In this document: piece by piece, positions 52,923 to 61,386 of the stretch
Numbering within the stretch: the first letter of the stretch is position 1
Layout: the number at the start of each line of letters is the position of its first letter
NCBI RefSeq assembly: GCF_039537965.1
Contig: NZ_BAABBM010000001.1
Coordinates: 2,331,501 to 2,395,500, forward strand
Length of the DNA: 64,000 nt
Direction: 5' to 3'
DNA from: Sphingomonas limnosediminicola
Lineage (GTDB): Bacteria; Pseudomonadota; Alphaproteobacteria; Sphingomonadales; Sphingomonadaceae
Notes under the pieces: model-generated
Database searches by the model: none
What the model was told of the DNA's origin: nothing
What the model saw: the letters and a program-made list of their open reading frames with translations, nothing else
Translations under genes and position numbers: made by a program

Positions 52923-53396
52923 ATGATGGGCAACAAGTCGGTCGCGTGGACGCTTGCGATAGTTCTGACCTTGGAAGGTTGCTCATCGCGGCCGCGAGAG
53001 TTTAACCCGACGATCTCGACTCCGGTCGCAAGTCAGACTGACTTCGACGAAGCTTACGCGACCTGCCGCCAGTTGCTGGCCGACGGCAAGCTCAACGCAA
53101 GCGGCAGGGGCGGATCTGCGGGCGCCGGCGCCGCAGCGGGCGCGACGACTGCTGTCGCTGGCGGTGCGCTCGCTTCCGCCGGGGGATATGCCGGATTGGC
53201 AGCAGCCAGCGCCACCGTCGTGCTACTTCCCTTTGCCGTCATCGGCGGCGCCTGGGGCATGGCCAAGATCAAGCGCGCCAAGAAGGAACGCGCGATCAAG
53301 GCCGCAATGTCAGGCTGCCTCCAGGAACGCGGCTATCAGGTCGCCGCCTGGTCGAAGGCCGTGAAAAAGCCGACCATCGTAGCGCCCACGCCATAA
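52923..53396 (+). CDS. Glycine-zipper lipoprotein
   Basis: 157 residues. The signal sequence ends with LEGC (C about 20), close to a lipobox. Residues about 65-120 are Gly/Ala-rich with small-residue periodicity (GAGAAAGATTAVAGGALAS, VIGGAWGMAKIKRA), and the end (MSGCLQERGYQVAAW) fits proteins of this small-lipoprotein type. Likely envelope-associated; function unknown. ATG at 52926 is an equally good start. Confidence 0.75.
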   Translation: MMGNKSVAWTLAIVLTLEGCSSRPREFNPTISTPVASQTDFDEAYATCRQLLADGKLNASGRGGSAGAGAAAGATTAVAGGALASAGGYAGLAAASATVVLLPFAVIGGAWGMAKIKRAKKERAIKAAMSGCLQERGYQVAAWSKAVKKPTIVAPTP

Positions 53397-53498
53397 CGGC
53401 CGATTTGGGAAACTCGGGTCACGAATGTCGATCGCATAATGGCCCGTATGGCTGGAAGGCGGACATTAGTGGTCGCGGGCGACACTATATCCGAGGTC

Positions 53499-54605
53499 TC
53501 AATCCTGCGGTCGCGTGGTCGTCGCGACGCTCGGGGGCAGTGCCGGGATGTACACACGGGGAGTTTCGCCAGTCAGGCTGGTAAGGAATGCCGCCATCTT
53601 CGCTGTCTCGTCCGGTGTCAGGTCAGCGCCGAGCTGCACCTTGCCCATGACGGAAATCGCCTCGTTAAGGTCCCACACCTGACCAGTGTGGAAATACGGC
53701 GCCGTCAGCGCGATGTTGCGCAGCGTCGGCACCTTGTAAACATAGCGGTCCGCTTCGTTTTTGGTGATCGCGAACCGGCCTAGGTCCCCGCGCGGCAGCA
53801 GCTTTTCGCCGGGGGAGGACACGACGCCAAATTTCGCATATCTGCCGCCACCAACGTTCACGCCGTTGTGACAGGCGGAGCAGCCCTTATCCATGAAAAG
53901 CCGCAGGCCTGCCTTTTGCCGGGTATCGAGGGCGTCGTTGTTGCCGCGTAAGTACTTGTCGAATGACGCATTGGGAGTGGTCAGTGTTGCTTCGAACACC
54001 GCTATGGCCTTCTGCACATTGTCTAACGTAACCGGGTGCGCGCTCCCGGGAAATGCCTTGGCGAAATAGACAGTGTACGCCGGGAGGCTCTTGAGTTGCT
54101 CCTCGATATGTTCCTGTGGTGAGGCCATTTCCACGGGATTGATCATGGGGCCACCGGCCTGCTCGAATAGGTCCTTGGCACGGCCATCCCAAAACTGCGC
54201 GACATTGTAACGGGCATTAAACACAGTCGGGGCGTTGCGCCCACCACGTTGCCAACGGTGGCCAATGGAAGTCGATTCATTATCGGCCCCACCCAATCCG
54301 ATCGCATGGCAAGAGGCGCAGCTGATTGCATGGCTGGCGGACAAGCGCGGGTCAAAATAGAGCATCCGGCCTAAAGCCAGTTTCTCGGGCGTCGACTCGT
54401 TGCCTTCAAGCCTGGGCGCACCGAGCGGAATCGGTTTGAACGTAGCCTGCGCCTCTTCCATCAGCTTGTCCGCGGCGGGACCCACTGACGCTTCTGGCAC
54501 AGGGCCACTCGTTGGCGACGACCCAGCTTCTTTGTCCTGCTTACTGCAGCTGCCAAGAGCAATGCAGAAAACGACGCTAGCTGCGAGCGCGCCAATCTTA
54601 CGCAT
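53499..54605 (-). CDS. Diheme cytochrome c peroxidase, lipoprotein
   Basis: 368 residues. Lipobox GSC (C20), then two c-type haem sites: C96-x-x-C99-H100 (SCASCH) and C242-x-x-C245-H246 (CSACHNG). CCP/MauG family signature near residue 77 (LALGRMLYFDPRLSAS). It reduces H2O2 in the periplasm using cytochrome electrons. The ATG at 54605 matches the signal; longer upstream frames do not. Flanked by intergenic sequence on both sides, so an independent unit. Confidence 0.92.
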   Translation of the reverse strand: MRKIGALAASVVFCIALGSCSKQDKEAGSSPTSGPVPEASVGPAADKLMEEAQATFKPIPLGAPRLEGNESTPEKLALGRMLYFDPRLSASHAISCASCHAIGLGGADNESTSIGHRWQRGGRNAPTVFNARYNVAQFWDGRAKDLFEQAGGPMINPVEMASPQEHIEEQLKSLPAYTVYFAKAFPGSAHPVTLDNVQKAIAVFEATLTTPNASFDKYLRGNNDALDTRQKAGLRLFMDKGCSACHNGVNVGGGRYAKFGVVSSPGEKLLPRGDLGRFAITKNEADRYVYKVPTLRNIALTAPYFHTGQVWDLNEAISVMGKVQLGADLTPDETAKMAAFLTSLTGETPRVYIPALPPSVATTTRPQD

Positions 54606-54967
54606 ATGAGGCTCCCCGGGTTGGTTCCAACTCGTGCCGAGACATGGCCCCTGCGAATGCACAATTGCCGCACCGTCTAACGCACTTGGCCGCGCAGCCA
54701 AGCACCGAGAGCGAAACGTTGGTCGTGAGGTTAGGACCTTGCACGTCTCACAACATGACGTCTCAGCTCCGCGTCGGAAATCAGGACTTCCACGGACGTG
54801 CTCAAGTGTCGTCTTAACGTCTGCTTTGGGTCGAAAGCCGACATTAGCTCAGCAGCTAAACAAAGATCCGCTTCGCAGTTCTTGAACCGCGAGCGGCTGA
54901 ACCCACTCCTTCATCCGTGAGTTTGTCGGTTATGGCCGTTTTGCCGGGACAAACGAAAAGGGTTCCC
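54606..54967. other. Intergenic region between CCP and glycosidase genes
   Basis: 362 bases. It contains the palindromic element at 54819-54842 and no convincing gene; a frame at 54634-54885 lacks a ribosome site. It probably carries the two divergent promoters. Confidence 0.6.
54819..54842. repeat. Palindromic intergenic element
   Basis: GTCTGCTTT-GGGTCG-AAAGCCGAC, 9-base arms with one mismatch. I recall similar ...CTTTGGGTCGAAAGC... palindromes between genes in sphingomonads; not certain. A GCGGACATTAG half-element also occurs near 53461. Confidence 0.45.
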
Positions 54968-56239
54968 ATGCTTGAAACTGCTTCTTCGTCCGGCGCCGCA
55001 ATCTTTCCGACATTCTTTATGGCCGGCTTCGAATGTTCGACCTTCGTCTGGAAGGACGGCCAGCGAAAGGACTATGTCGTTGCGACGGGGCACGACCGCC
55101 ACTTGAAGCGGGATCTCGCGGCGGCGATGGACCTCGGCATCGGCGTGGTTCGCGAGGCCGTGCGGTGGCCCAGCGTCGATCTCGGCGGCGGTCGTTATGA
55201 TTGGTTCACCGTCAAGGCGGTTCAAGATAGTGCGACCGAACGCAAGATCACGCCCATCTGGGACCTATGCCACTACGGCTTTCCTGACGATTGCGATCCC
55301 CTGACCGACGACTGCCGGAAACGCTTCGTGGATTATTGCCGGGCTGTCGCCCAGTTCGTCACCAGCAGCGCCGACGGTCCCTACTTCTTCACGCCGATCA
55401 ACGAGATCACATTCTTCTCGGCAGCCGCGAGCGATCTCGGCTGGATGTACCCATTCGCCAAGGGCCGGGAGGCGGAACTCAAGCGGGCGTTGTGCAGGAT
55501 GTCGATCGAGGGCGCGAAGGCGATCCGCGAAGTCGATGCCGGAGCGCGCATGGTGCACGTCGACCCGATGATACAAGCCGTTCCGCCCGCCGATCGACCG
55601 GACCTGGCCGACGAGGCGGAGCAAGAAGAGCGGCGGGAGGACTTCGAGGCGTTCGACATACTCTCGGGGCGCTGCTTGCCGGAGCTCGGAGGCTCGCCCG
55701 AGATCCTCGATATCATCGGGGTCAATGTCTACCATTACAGCCAAGTCCAGCTCGGCGCGGACAAGAAGCGCGAGATTCTCGGGCCGCACGACCCGCGCCG
55801 GAAGCCGCTCAGCGAGCTGCTGCAAATGATGTGGAGCCGCTACCAGCGCCCGATGATTATAGGCGAAACGAGCGGCTATCAGGACAACCGCGCCGATTGG
55901 CTGCGGATGACCATGGAAGAGTCATTCAGGGCCATAAATGCCGGCGTCGAGCTCCATGGAGTCTGTCTCTATCCGTTCGTGGACGTTCCGGATTGGTGGT
56001 CGCAGGAATGGGCCAAGATTGGGATCTACGACGTCGCCGATAAAAGCAGCTTTGAGCGGGTGCCCTGCGCCCCCTACATCGAGGAGCTGCGCCACTGGCA
56101 GAAACGGCTCGACCAGCCCGGGAAGGTCGACCCCGAGGGATATGCCCAGCGATGGGGCCGCGTCGAGCTCGACGAAGTCCGCAAATATGCCTCGGAGTGG
56201 GCCGCCGAAACGCGGCCAAGGGAGAATGTCGATGCCTGA
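54968..56239 (+). CDS. Clan GH-A glycoside hydrolase (beta-glucosidase-like)
   Basis: 423 residues, TIM barrel without signal peptide. FPTFFMAGFECSTF at the N-terminus, WDLCHYGFPDD, acid/base E in PINEITFFSAA, GVNVYHYSQ and nucleophile E in IIGETSGYQ. It resembles the COG2723-like family often near exopolysaccharide genes. Substrate unknown. ATG at 54968 preceded by AAAAGGG. The segment ends 253 bases before the next gene. Confidence 0.8.
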   Translation: MLETASSSGAAIFPTFFMAGFECSTFVWKDGQRKDYVVATGHDRHLKRDLAAAMDLGIGVVREAVRWPSVDLGGGRYDWFTVKAVQDSATERKITPIWDLCHYGFPDDCDPLTDDCRKRFVDYCRAVAQFVTSSADGPYFFTPINEITFFSAAASDLGWMYPFAKGREAELKRALCRMSIEGAKAIREVDAGARMVHVDPMIQAVPPADRPDLADEAEQEERREDFEAFDILSGRCLPELGGSPEILDIIGVNVYHYSQVQLGADKKREILGPHDPRRKPLSELLQMMWSRYQRPMIIGETSGYQDNRADWLRMTMEESFRAINAGVELHGVCLYPFVDVPDWWSQEWAKIGIYDVADKSSFERVPCAPYIEELRHWQKRLDQPGKVDPEGYAQRWGRVELDEVRKYASEWAAETRPRENVDA

Positions 56240-56429
56240 GGATCGACAGTTCGGTGACGAAGCGCACAGGGACTCCTGACGAGGTTGGAACCGTCGGCGC
56301 TTTCCGGCAGTGACTTGCTGATGGATGGCGGCGTCATCGCGCACAGCTCTGGTTCGGCTCGCCCGCTTCGTAGCTATGCGTTCGAAAGCAGGCAAAATGC
56401 GTCGCCCACGAGTTTATTCCTGACATTGA

Positions 56430-56454
56430 GGAACGTCGCCGCGCCTCCTTCGCT
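56430..56454 (+). promoter_or_regulatory. EcfG-like promoter for the YflT-type stress protein
   Basis: GGAAC-N16-CGCT (consensus CGTT), 38 bases before the ATG of the 178-residue stress protein. Confidence 0.45.
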
Positions 56455-56491
56455 AGTCATCTGGGCGGGCGAGTTTTTCCCAGGAGTCACC

Positions 56492-57028
56492 ATGAACCAG
56501 AACATCATTTCGGCCGTGTTCGACAGCCGCTTGGAAGCAGAAGCTGCAATCGGCGAACTGCGCAACGCAGGGATCGATAGCGGCAAGCTTTCGCTCATCG
56601 GCCGTGATGGGGACGGCACGACCGTCACCGACGGTGCGGGCGAGAAGGCCGAGGAGGGAATTGGTGACACGCTGAAGGGCGCGCTCGGAGGCGCCGGTAT
56701 TGGCGCCATTCTTGGCGTCGCCGCTTTGGCGATCCCGGGCGTCGGTCCGCTAGCTGCTGCCGGTGCCATCGCCAGTTCGGCGATCCCGGGCGCCGCTGCG
56801 ATCGGCGCGGGCGCGGGCGCAGTCGCCGGCGGCCTGACGGGCCTTCTCAAGGACCATGGCGTCAGCGACGAGGATGCGACCTATTACGAAGGCCGGATCA
56901 ATGACGGCGGCATCTTCGTCTCCGTTGATACCAACGACGATAGCGTTTCGTCGGAAACAGTTAGCGAAATCCTGTCGCGTAACGGCGGCCACAGCACGAC
57001 CCAGCCGCGGATGGCGACAGCCCAATAA
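56492..57028 (+). CDS. General stress protein 17M/YflT-like with glycine zipper
   Basis: 178 residues. N-terminal YflT/17M-type domain (ISAVFDSRLEAEAAIGELRNAGID to about 45), then a Gly/Ala-rich hydrophobic middle (about 65-125, GALGGAGIGAILGVAALAIPGVG) and a C-terminal HGVSDEDATYYEGRINDGGIFVSV segment. Related proteins are heat- or stress-induced. CAGGAG before the ATG. Confidence 0.85.
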   Translation: MNQNIISAVFDSRLEAEAAIGELRNAGIDSGKLSLIGRDGDGTTVTDGAGEKAEEGIGDTLKGALGGAGIGAILGVAALAIPGVGPLAAAGAIASSAIPGAAAIGAGAGAVAGGLTGLLKDHGVSDEDATYYEGRINDGGIFVSVDTNDDSVSSETVSEILSRNGGHSTTQPRMATAQ

Positions 57029-57038
57029 AACCTCAGTC

Positions 57039-57068
57039 GAGGAGCGTCGCCGTTCGGCGGCGCTCCTC
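57039..57068 (+). terminator. Terminator-like hairpin after the stress gene
   Basis: GAGGAGCGTCGCC-GTTC-GGCGGCGCTCCTC: 13-base stem with one G-T pair, 10 bases after the stress-protein stop. T-run weak (TTTC), so a partial terminator or 3'-end stabiliser before the next gene. Confidence 0.7.
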
Positions 57069-57084
57069 ACTTTCAAGGACTCTC

Positions 57085-57372
57085 ATGACTCGATCCAAAG
57101 CTGCTTCCGAATGGTCTGCGATCATATTCGATGCATCGAAACTGTGGGCAGACGCCGGCATGGTCGTGGCGCTTCGCTCCTGGCGCGTGATGGCCGGTGG
57201 ACCAGCCGCAGATTTGGAAATGAAACGGATGGTCAGCGAAAAGACCGAGGCGGGCTTGGAGTTGGCTGGGGCGTTAGCCGGCGGTGGCGTAACAAGCACC
57301 GAGGCCGCGGCGCGCAAGGCGTTGACCATCTATGGAAAACGAGTTCGGGCAAACCGCAAGCGACTGACCTAG
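57085..57372 (+). CDS. Small helical protein, unknown
   Basis: 95 residues: SKAASEWSAIIFDASKLWADAG, LRSWRVMAGGPAADLEMKRMVSEK and a basic end RANRKRL. Predicted helical. It resembles small proteins in sphingomonads that I can place only as hypothetical. AAGGAC lies before the ATG, right after the hairpin. Confidence 0.7.
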   Translation: MTRSKAASEWSAIIFDASKLWADAGMVVALRSWRVMAGGPAADLEMKRMVSEKTEAGLELAGALAGGGVTSTEAAARKALTIYGKRVRANRKRLT

Positions 57373-57426
57373 CTCGCGACTGCGAGATACTCCTCTGCGC
57401 ATGCTCGCCGCCAGTTAAGCGCCAGA

Positions 57427-57741
57427 TCAACGATTGATGCGGGCCTGCCTGGCTGCGTAGCGAGCATCGCGTGCGGCCTTTCGATCGGCCTCAGTAGGCG
57501 CCGGCGCGGAGGCCTTTTCCTTGGCTCGTGCCTTTAATTGAGCTGCTTCTTCGGCTGCTGCTTTCTTCGCGGCGGACTTCTCCGCCCGAACCGCCTTTCT
57601 TGATGCTTCAGCCGCCTTTCTCTGAGCAAGCTCAGCGTCGTCGGGCTCAGGCCTAAGCCGGAGTTGCTCCAATGCCTTCTGCTTGGCCGCCGCAGCTTGA
57701 CCCGCACGGTCCTGAAAAGTCGGATTTTTGAATGATGCCAT
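57427..57741 (-). CDS. DUF6481 family protein
   Basis: 104 residues, extremely Ala/Lys/Arg-rich and probably one long helix: PTFQDRAGQAAAAKQKALEQ at the start, AAEASRKAVRAEKSAAKKAAAEEAA in the middle. No signal or membrane segment. DUF6481 has no known function; the composition resembles a charged linker or nucleic-acid-binding helix. Confidence 0.8.
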   Translation of the reverse strand: MASFKNPTFQDRAGQAAAAKQKALEQLRLRPEPDDAELAQRKAAEASRKAVRAEKSAAKKAAAEEAAQLKARAKEKASAPAPTEADRKAARDARYAARQARINR

Positions 57742-57780
57742 CTTGGCAGAACGAACTGGAAACCATTTCGACCCATTTGG

Positions 57781-59109
57781 TCAGCGCGCTCGTGGTGCTT
57801 CGACGGTCGAACCGTCTCCGCGAACCAGCTTCAGGCCCGTCACGCCCGCGCCTGATACCGTGAAGCTGATGCGTGAGAGCGGATCTTCGCTGAAGCCGAA
57901 TTCATTGGCACCGACCGAAATCAACGCGACCTTCGGCCCTCCAATGCGCTGGTAATTTAGTGCGCCGCCTTCGAGCGTCACTGACCGGCCACCGTCGTAG
58001 ACGCCAGCGTAGCGTTCAATCGGAAGCGCGGTGGCGACCGGACTTAGCTTGGCCTGGAGAAGCATGGCGCGCGATTCGAGCATGCGCTTTTCCATGCCGC
58101 TTGCTGTCGATGCGATGCGGTGCAGGGCATGGACCTGTGCGACTTCGAGCGCGTCGTCCGCCTCGACCTTCGTGGTCGGAGCGATGCCGACCCCTTCCCA
58201 GTCCTTCCCCGTCGAGGCAAGAACGGCCCGACCGATGGAAACACTGACGACGTACCCACCGGAAACCGGGAAAAACTCGTTCCGGAAGCCTGCACCCACC
58301 GTATTCTGTCCGATGACTTCGCCAATCTTGAATCCGGCTACGTGCCCTGTAAATTCTTCGGCCGCGCTGGCGGTCATCCCACTGGTCAGCACGTACAGCG
58401 GCTTTCCGACCAGCCGTCCTGCAGGGAGCGACGCGAGGCTGGACAAATGGTCGACCTTGTTCGCGCCCATGTAGAACGTGACGATCGGCCGATTGGGCTC
58501 GAGGAAGTGGCTGACAAGATACTGTACTGCTTGCGGACTGCCGCCTCCGTTCTGGCGGATATCGATGATTGCGGCGTCTCCATCCTTCAGGAAGCGCATG
58601 GCGTTATCGTACGCTGCGGCGGTCTGGCCGCCCCAGAAGAACCCCATCAGATCGATGTAGCGGATGTTTCCAGGCAGCACCTTCATCTCGACGATGCCGT
58701 AGTTGAACTTGGCCGCCCGGCGGATTTCATCGTCGCTCGGTGGCGCATCGTCTGCACCCGAGCCCGCTGGCCTTGCAGCGAGTTGCGCTTGCTGTGCGGG
58801 GTCGTAGCGCATGCCGAGATGCGCATCGTGCGCGACCGCCTTCATGTCCGCATTGATCCGGTCGACCAGCTCTCCGGGATCGCCCACGTAGTAGCGACCC
58901 GTAGCCAGCCCCTTCACGAGCGCAGCGTCCAGCCTCGACCGGACGTCAGCGAGCACGTAATTGGCTGCAATAATCCGCCTGAGATCAGCAACGACGAGTT
59001 TCTCGTCGACCGCTTTCGCTACCGATCCTGTCACCACCGGTTCCGCGCCGGCGCCGCTGCTGGCCAGCACGATCGCCGCTGCGCATGCCATGGTTGCTGC
59101 AAACCTCAT
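57781..59109 (-). CDS. S41 family peptidase, exported
   Basis: 442 residues. Signal peptide (AAAIVLASSGAGA). An IRBP-like N-domain (about 30-110), then the S41 core with RQNGGGSPQAVQYL and catalytic Ser in SGMTASAAEEF. No PDZ domain is visible, so it is the Tricorn/IRBP type rather than CtpA. A C-terminal extra domain follows (about 350-442). The operator-like palindrome lies 19 bases upstream. Confidence 0.88.
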   Translation of the reverse strand: MRFAATMACAAAIVLASSGAGAEPVVTGSVAKAVDEKLVVADLRRIIAANYVLADVRSRLDAALVKGLATGRYYVGDPGELVDRINADMKAVAHDAHLGMRYDPAQQAQLAARPAGSGADDAPPSDDEIRRAAKFNYGIVEMKVLPGNIRYIDLMGFFWGGQTAAAYDNAMRFLKDGDAAIIDIRQNGGGSPQAVQYLVSHFLEPNRPIVTFYMGANKVDHLSSLASLPAGRLVGKPLYVLTSGMTASAAEEFTGHVAGFKIGEVIGQNTVGAGFRNEFFPVSGGYVVSVSIGRAVLASTGKDWEGVGIAPTTKVEADDALEVAQVHALHRIASTASGMEKRMLESRAMLLQAKLSPVATALPIERYAGVYDGGRSVTLEGGALNYQRIGGPKVALISVGANEFGFSEDPLSRISFTVSGAGVTGLKLVRGDGSTVEAPRAR

Positions 59110-59127
59110 ATCTCCGCCCCGAAAACT

Positions 59128-59153
59128 TACTGTAGTGGTTCACTAACACAGTA
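59128..59153. promoter_or_regulatory. Inverted repeat upstream of the S41 peptidase
   Basis: Outer TACTGT/ACAGTA and inner AGTG-GTT-CACT arms with a 3-base offset, 19 bases before the S41 ATG in the divergent promoter region. Confidence 0.45.
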
Positions 59154-59306
59154 TGAGGTGCAAAGTTCGGTAGATTGTGGACTGATTGCGCCAGAATTTG
59201 GCGCTGTCGCAGAGGCGGGCATGGTGGCGGGATTGGTAGAAGCAGACTCTAGCCATTCTCGGCGAGCCTGTGTGATATCCTCGCAGCAAAGGTTCAGGAG
59301 GCGCCG

Positions 59307-59690
59307 ATGGGGGTGATCGGGATTGGTGGCCTGTTCTTCCGGGCGCAGGACCCGGAGGCGCTCACGGCCTGGTATCGCGATCATTTGAACGTCGGATCCG
59401 GTTGCGCCGCGCCGGGCGCCGGAGAAGCCGAGGAATGGGTGTGGAAGGCAAAGGGCGGGCCGGTCGTGTTCGCGCCGTTCAAGGCCGACACCGACTATTT
59501 CCGGGCCGACAAGGCATTCATGCTCAACCTGCGCGTCACCAATCTCGCGCAGCTCGTAGAGCGGCTGAAGAATTCCGGTATCAACGTCGAGACCCGTGAC
59601 GAGTGGAACGACCCGAACGTCGGCTCATTCGCCCGCGTTCACGATCCTGAGGGCAACCCCGTCGAATTGTGGGAGCCGCCGAGCGCCTGA
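59307..59690 (+). CDS. VOC/glyoxalase-fold protein
   Basis: 127 residues, one VOC domain: IGGLFFRAQDPEALTAWYRDHL, FMLNLRVTNLAQLVERL and the final DPEGNPVELWEPP with the metal-type Glu. Enzyme activity unclear. CAGGAGG precedes the ATG. Confidence 0.87.
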   Translation: MGVIGIGGLFFRAQDPEALTAWYRDHLNVGSGCAAPGAGEAEEWVWKAKGGPVVFAPFKADTDYFRADKAFMLNLRVTNLAQLVERLKNSGINVETRDEWNDPNVGSFARVHDPEGNPVELWEPPSA

Positions 59691-59758
59691 GCGCGCCTTC
59701 TAAGCTCCTGCACATGGATGCGGCGCAGGCCGAAGCCTGCGCCGACCCTGGCTAAGCT

Positions 59759-60019
59759 TTACCCGCGCTCACCGGCGTGCGTCGGAGGTGGCGGCGGTGG
59801 AGGCGGCGGTGGCGGTGGGACCGGGCAGGTAGCGCCAGCCGGGACCGAGGTTCCATCCGGGCACATGACCGGCGGCGGTGGCGGCGGCGGCGGTGGCGGA
59901 GGACAGGGCTGTCCTGCGGCAACTTGCGAACCGTCCGGGCACGTCTGCATCGGCGGCGGCGTCGTTGCGCATGCCGACAAGAAGCCTGTCGTGGCAATAA
60001 GAAGCGCAATCCTTCTCAT
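59759..60019 (-). CDS. Polyproline lipoprotein
   Basis: 86 residues. Signal with lipobox LSAC. Two similar units, CPDGSQVAAGQPCP and CPDGTSVPAGATCP, each followed by an uninterrupted run of 10 to 12 prolines. Such runs stall ribosomes without EF-P. AGAGGAGAAG lies before the ATG and a perfect EcfG consensus promoter upstream. Function unknown, perhaps cell-envelope spacer. Confidence 0.78.
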   Translation of the reverse strand: MRRIALLIATTGFLSACATTPPPMQTCPDGSQVAAGQPCPPPPPPPPPPPVMCPDGTSVPAGATCPVPPPPPPPPPPPPTHAGERG

Positions 60020-60053
60020 GTTCTTCTCCTCTTTCACCGTTTCCCCTGCCGAC

Positions 60054-60079
60054 AACGCAGTTCGTTGCGGCAACGTTCC
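60054..60079 (-). promoter_or_regulatory. Consensus EcfG promoter for the polyproline lipoprotein
   Basis: On the minus strand GGAAC-N17-CGTT, an exact match to the general-stress consensus, 35 bases upstream of the ATG. Confidence 0.7.
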
Positions 60080-60142
60080 TAGTCCCATGGCCGGTTCGTT
60101 CCGGCCAAGCAATGCGCTGGAGATAAGTTGAAAGTGGGCGGC

Positions 60143-61285
60143 TTAGAGCGCCTTCTCGTAGATGCGGTAGCGGTGGTTGATCTCGGCACCGGGCAGTTGG
60201 GCGATCGACAACATTCCCTTATTGTCCTCCAGGATCCAGCCAAACTCGCCATGCGTCGCGCCGTACTTCGTCGTGCCTTCGCGGCGCGTATACTCGATCA
60301 TCATGAAGGCGAGCTGGCTCGCGAGGCGTGTGTGGTGGAGCTTCTTCGCCACGCCCATCAGCGGCACGCGCAGGCGCTGCGTCCGCGGCTTGCGCAGGCG
60401 CCACAGCAGTTTGATGAAGTTGAACGGGAACAGCTCGCCGTTGAGGTCCTTGGTCAGCTCGTTGATGTCCGGGATAGTCAGCATGAACGCGACCGGCTCA
60501 CCGTCGACCTCGGCAATGCGCACCAGTTCGTTGAAGATGATCGGCTTCAGCTTCTTGCCGGCATAGGCGATCTCGGCCTCGGTCAGCGGGACATAGCCCC
60601 AATTGTTCGACCAGGCGTCGTTTAGCAGGTTGAGGATCAACCGCGCTTCCTCGTCGAACCTCGACTTGTCGACCATCCGGATGCGGATCTTCGGGTTGCG
60701 TTCGCCCGCCGCGATCAGCCGGTTGATCAGCGGATCGTTCCAGTTCGAAATATCCAGTGAGTAAGTGACGAGGTCCTTGGCCTTGCCGTAGCCCGCCGCC
60801 TCGATCCACGGCTGATATTCGGGCCGGTGGTGGCCCATCATCGCCGTAGGCGGCTCGTCAAAGCCTTCGATCTCAAGGCCCGGCTCGTCCCAGATCGACA
60901 AGCTGATCGGCCCGAGCGCGCGCGTCATGCCCTGCTTGCGGAGCCAGTCCTCGGCGGTGGCGATGAGCGCGGCCGCAGCCTCGCCGTCGAGCGCTTCGAA
61001 CATGCCCCATTGGCCGGTGCCGGCGCCCATATGCTCGAGCACCAGTTCGTCGACCTGCGCGCTGATGCGTCCGACGATTTTCCCGTCTCGCTCGGCGAGC
61101 CAGAGCTGCGCCTTGGCATGTTCGAACCACGGGTTCTTGCCGGGCGTGATGAGGCCGTGAACCTCGTCCTTCAGCGGAGGGACCCAGGCCGGGTCGTTCT
61201 TGTAGACCTCCCAGGCGAAGTCGACGAAGCTTTTCTTGTCCTTTTTGGTCACGACAGGACGGATCGTTACGGCGGCGCTGGTCAT
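60143..61285 (-). CDS. Large GNAT-fold acetyltransferase-like protein
   Basis: 380 residues, no signal peptide. N-terminal VTIRPVVTKKDKKSFVDFAW, KAQLWLAERDGKIVGRISAQ and a second half with GEPVAFMLTIPDINELTKD and FMMIEYTRREGTTKYGATHGEFGWILEDN. Looks like a tandem GNAT; substrate unknown. Divergent from the desaturase. Confidence 0.8.
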   Translation of the reverse strand: MTSAAVTIRPVVTKKDKKSFVDFAWEVYKNDPAWVPPLKDEVHGLITPGKNPWFEHAKAQLWLAERDGKIVGRISAQVDELVLEHMGAGTGQWGMFEALDGEAAAALIATAEDWLRKQGMTRALGPISLSIWDEPGLEIEGFDEPPTAMMGHHRPEYQPWIEAAGYGKAKDLVTYSLDISNWNDPLINRLIAAGERNPKIRIRMVDKSRFDEEARLILNLLNDAWSNNWGYVPLTEAEIAYAGKKLKPIIFNELVRIAEVDGEPVAFMLTIPDINELTKDLNGELFPFNFIKLLWRLRKPRTQRLRVPLMGVAKKLHHTRLASQLAFMMIEYTRREGTTKYGATHGEFGWILEDNKGMLSIAQLPGAEINHRYRIYEKAL

Positions 61286-61386
61286 GGCGCGTGGCTAGCG
61301 GCTGATCACGCCAAGCGCCAGTTAAGGTTGAGACGCCTAAGTCCCGCCACTATCTCTGCGTAAACGGCAAATACCCGCAAAGGCTT

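Noticed and set aside
54634..54885. A short frame in the CCP/glycosidase interval
   Set aside because: No ribosome site; it crosses the palindromic element.
59785..59910. GGCGGTGGC tandem repeats as a minisatellite or CRISPR
   Set aside because: They are codons of the polyproline runs in the lipoprotein on the other strand; no spacers.
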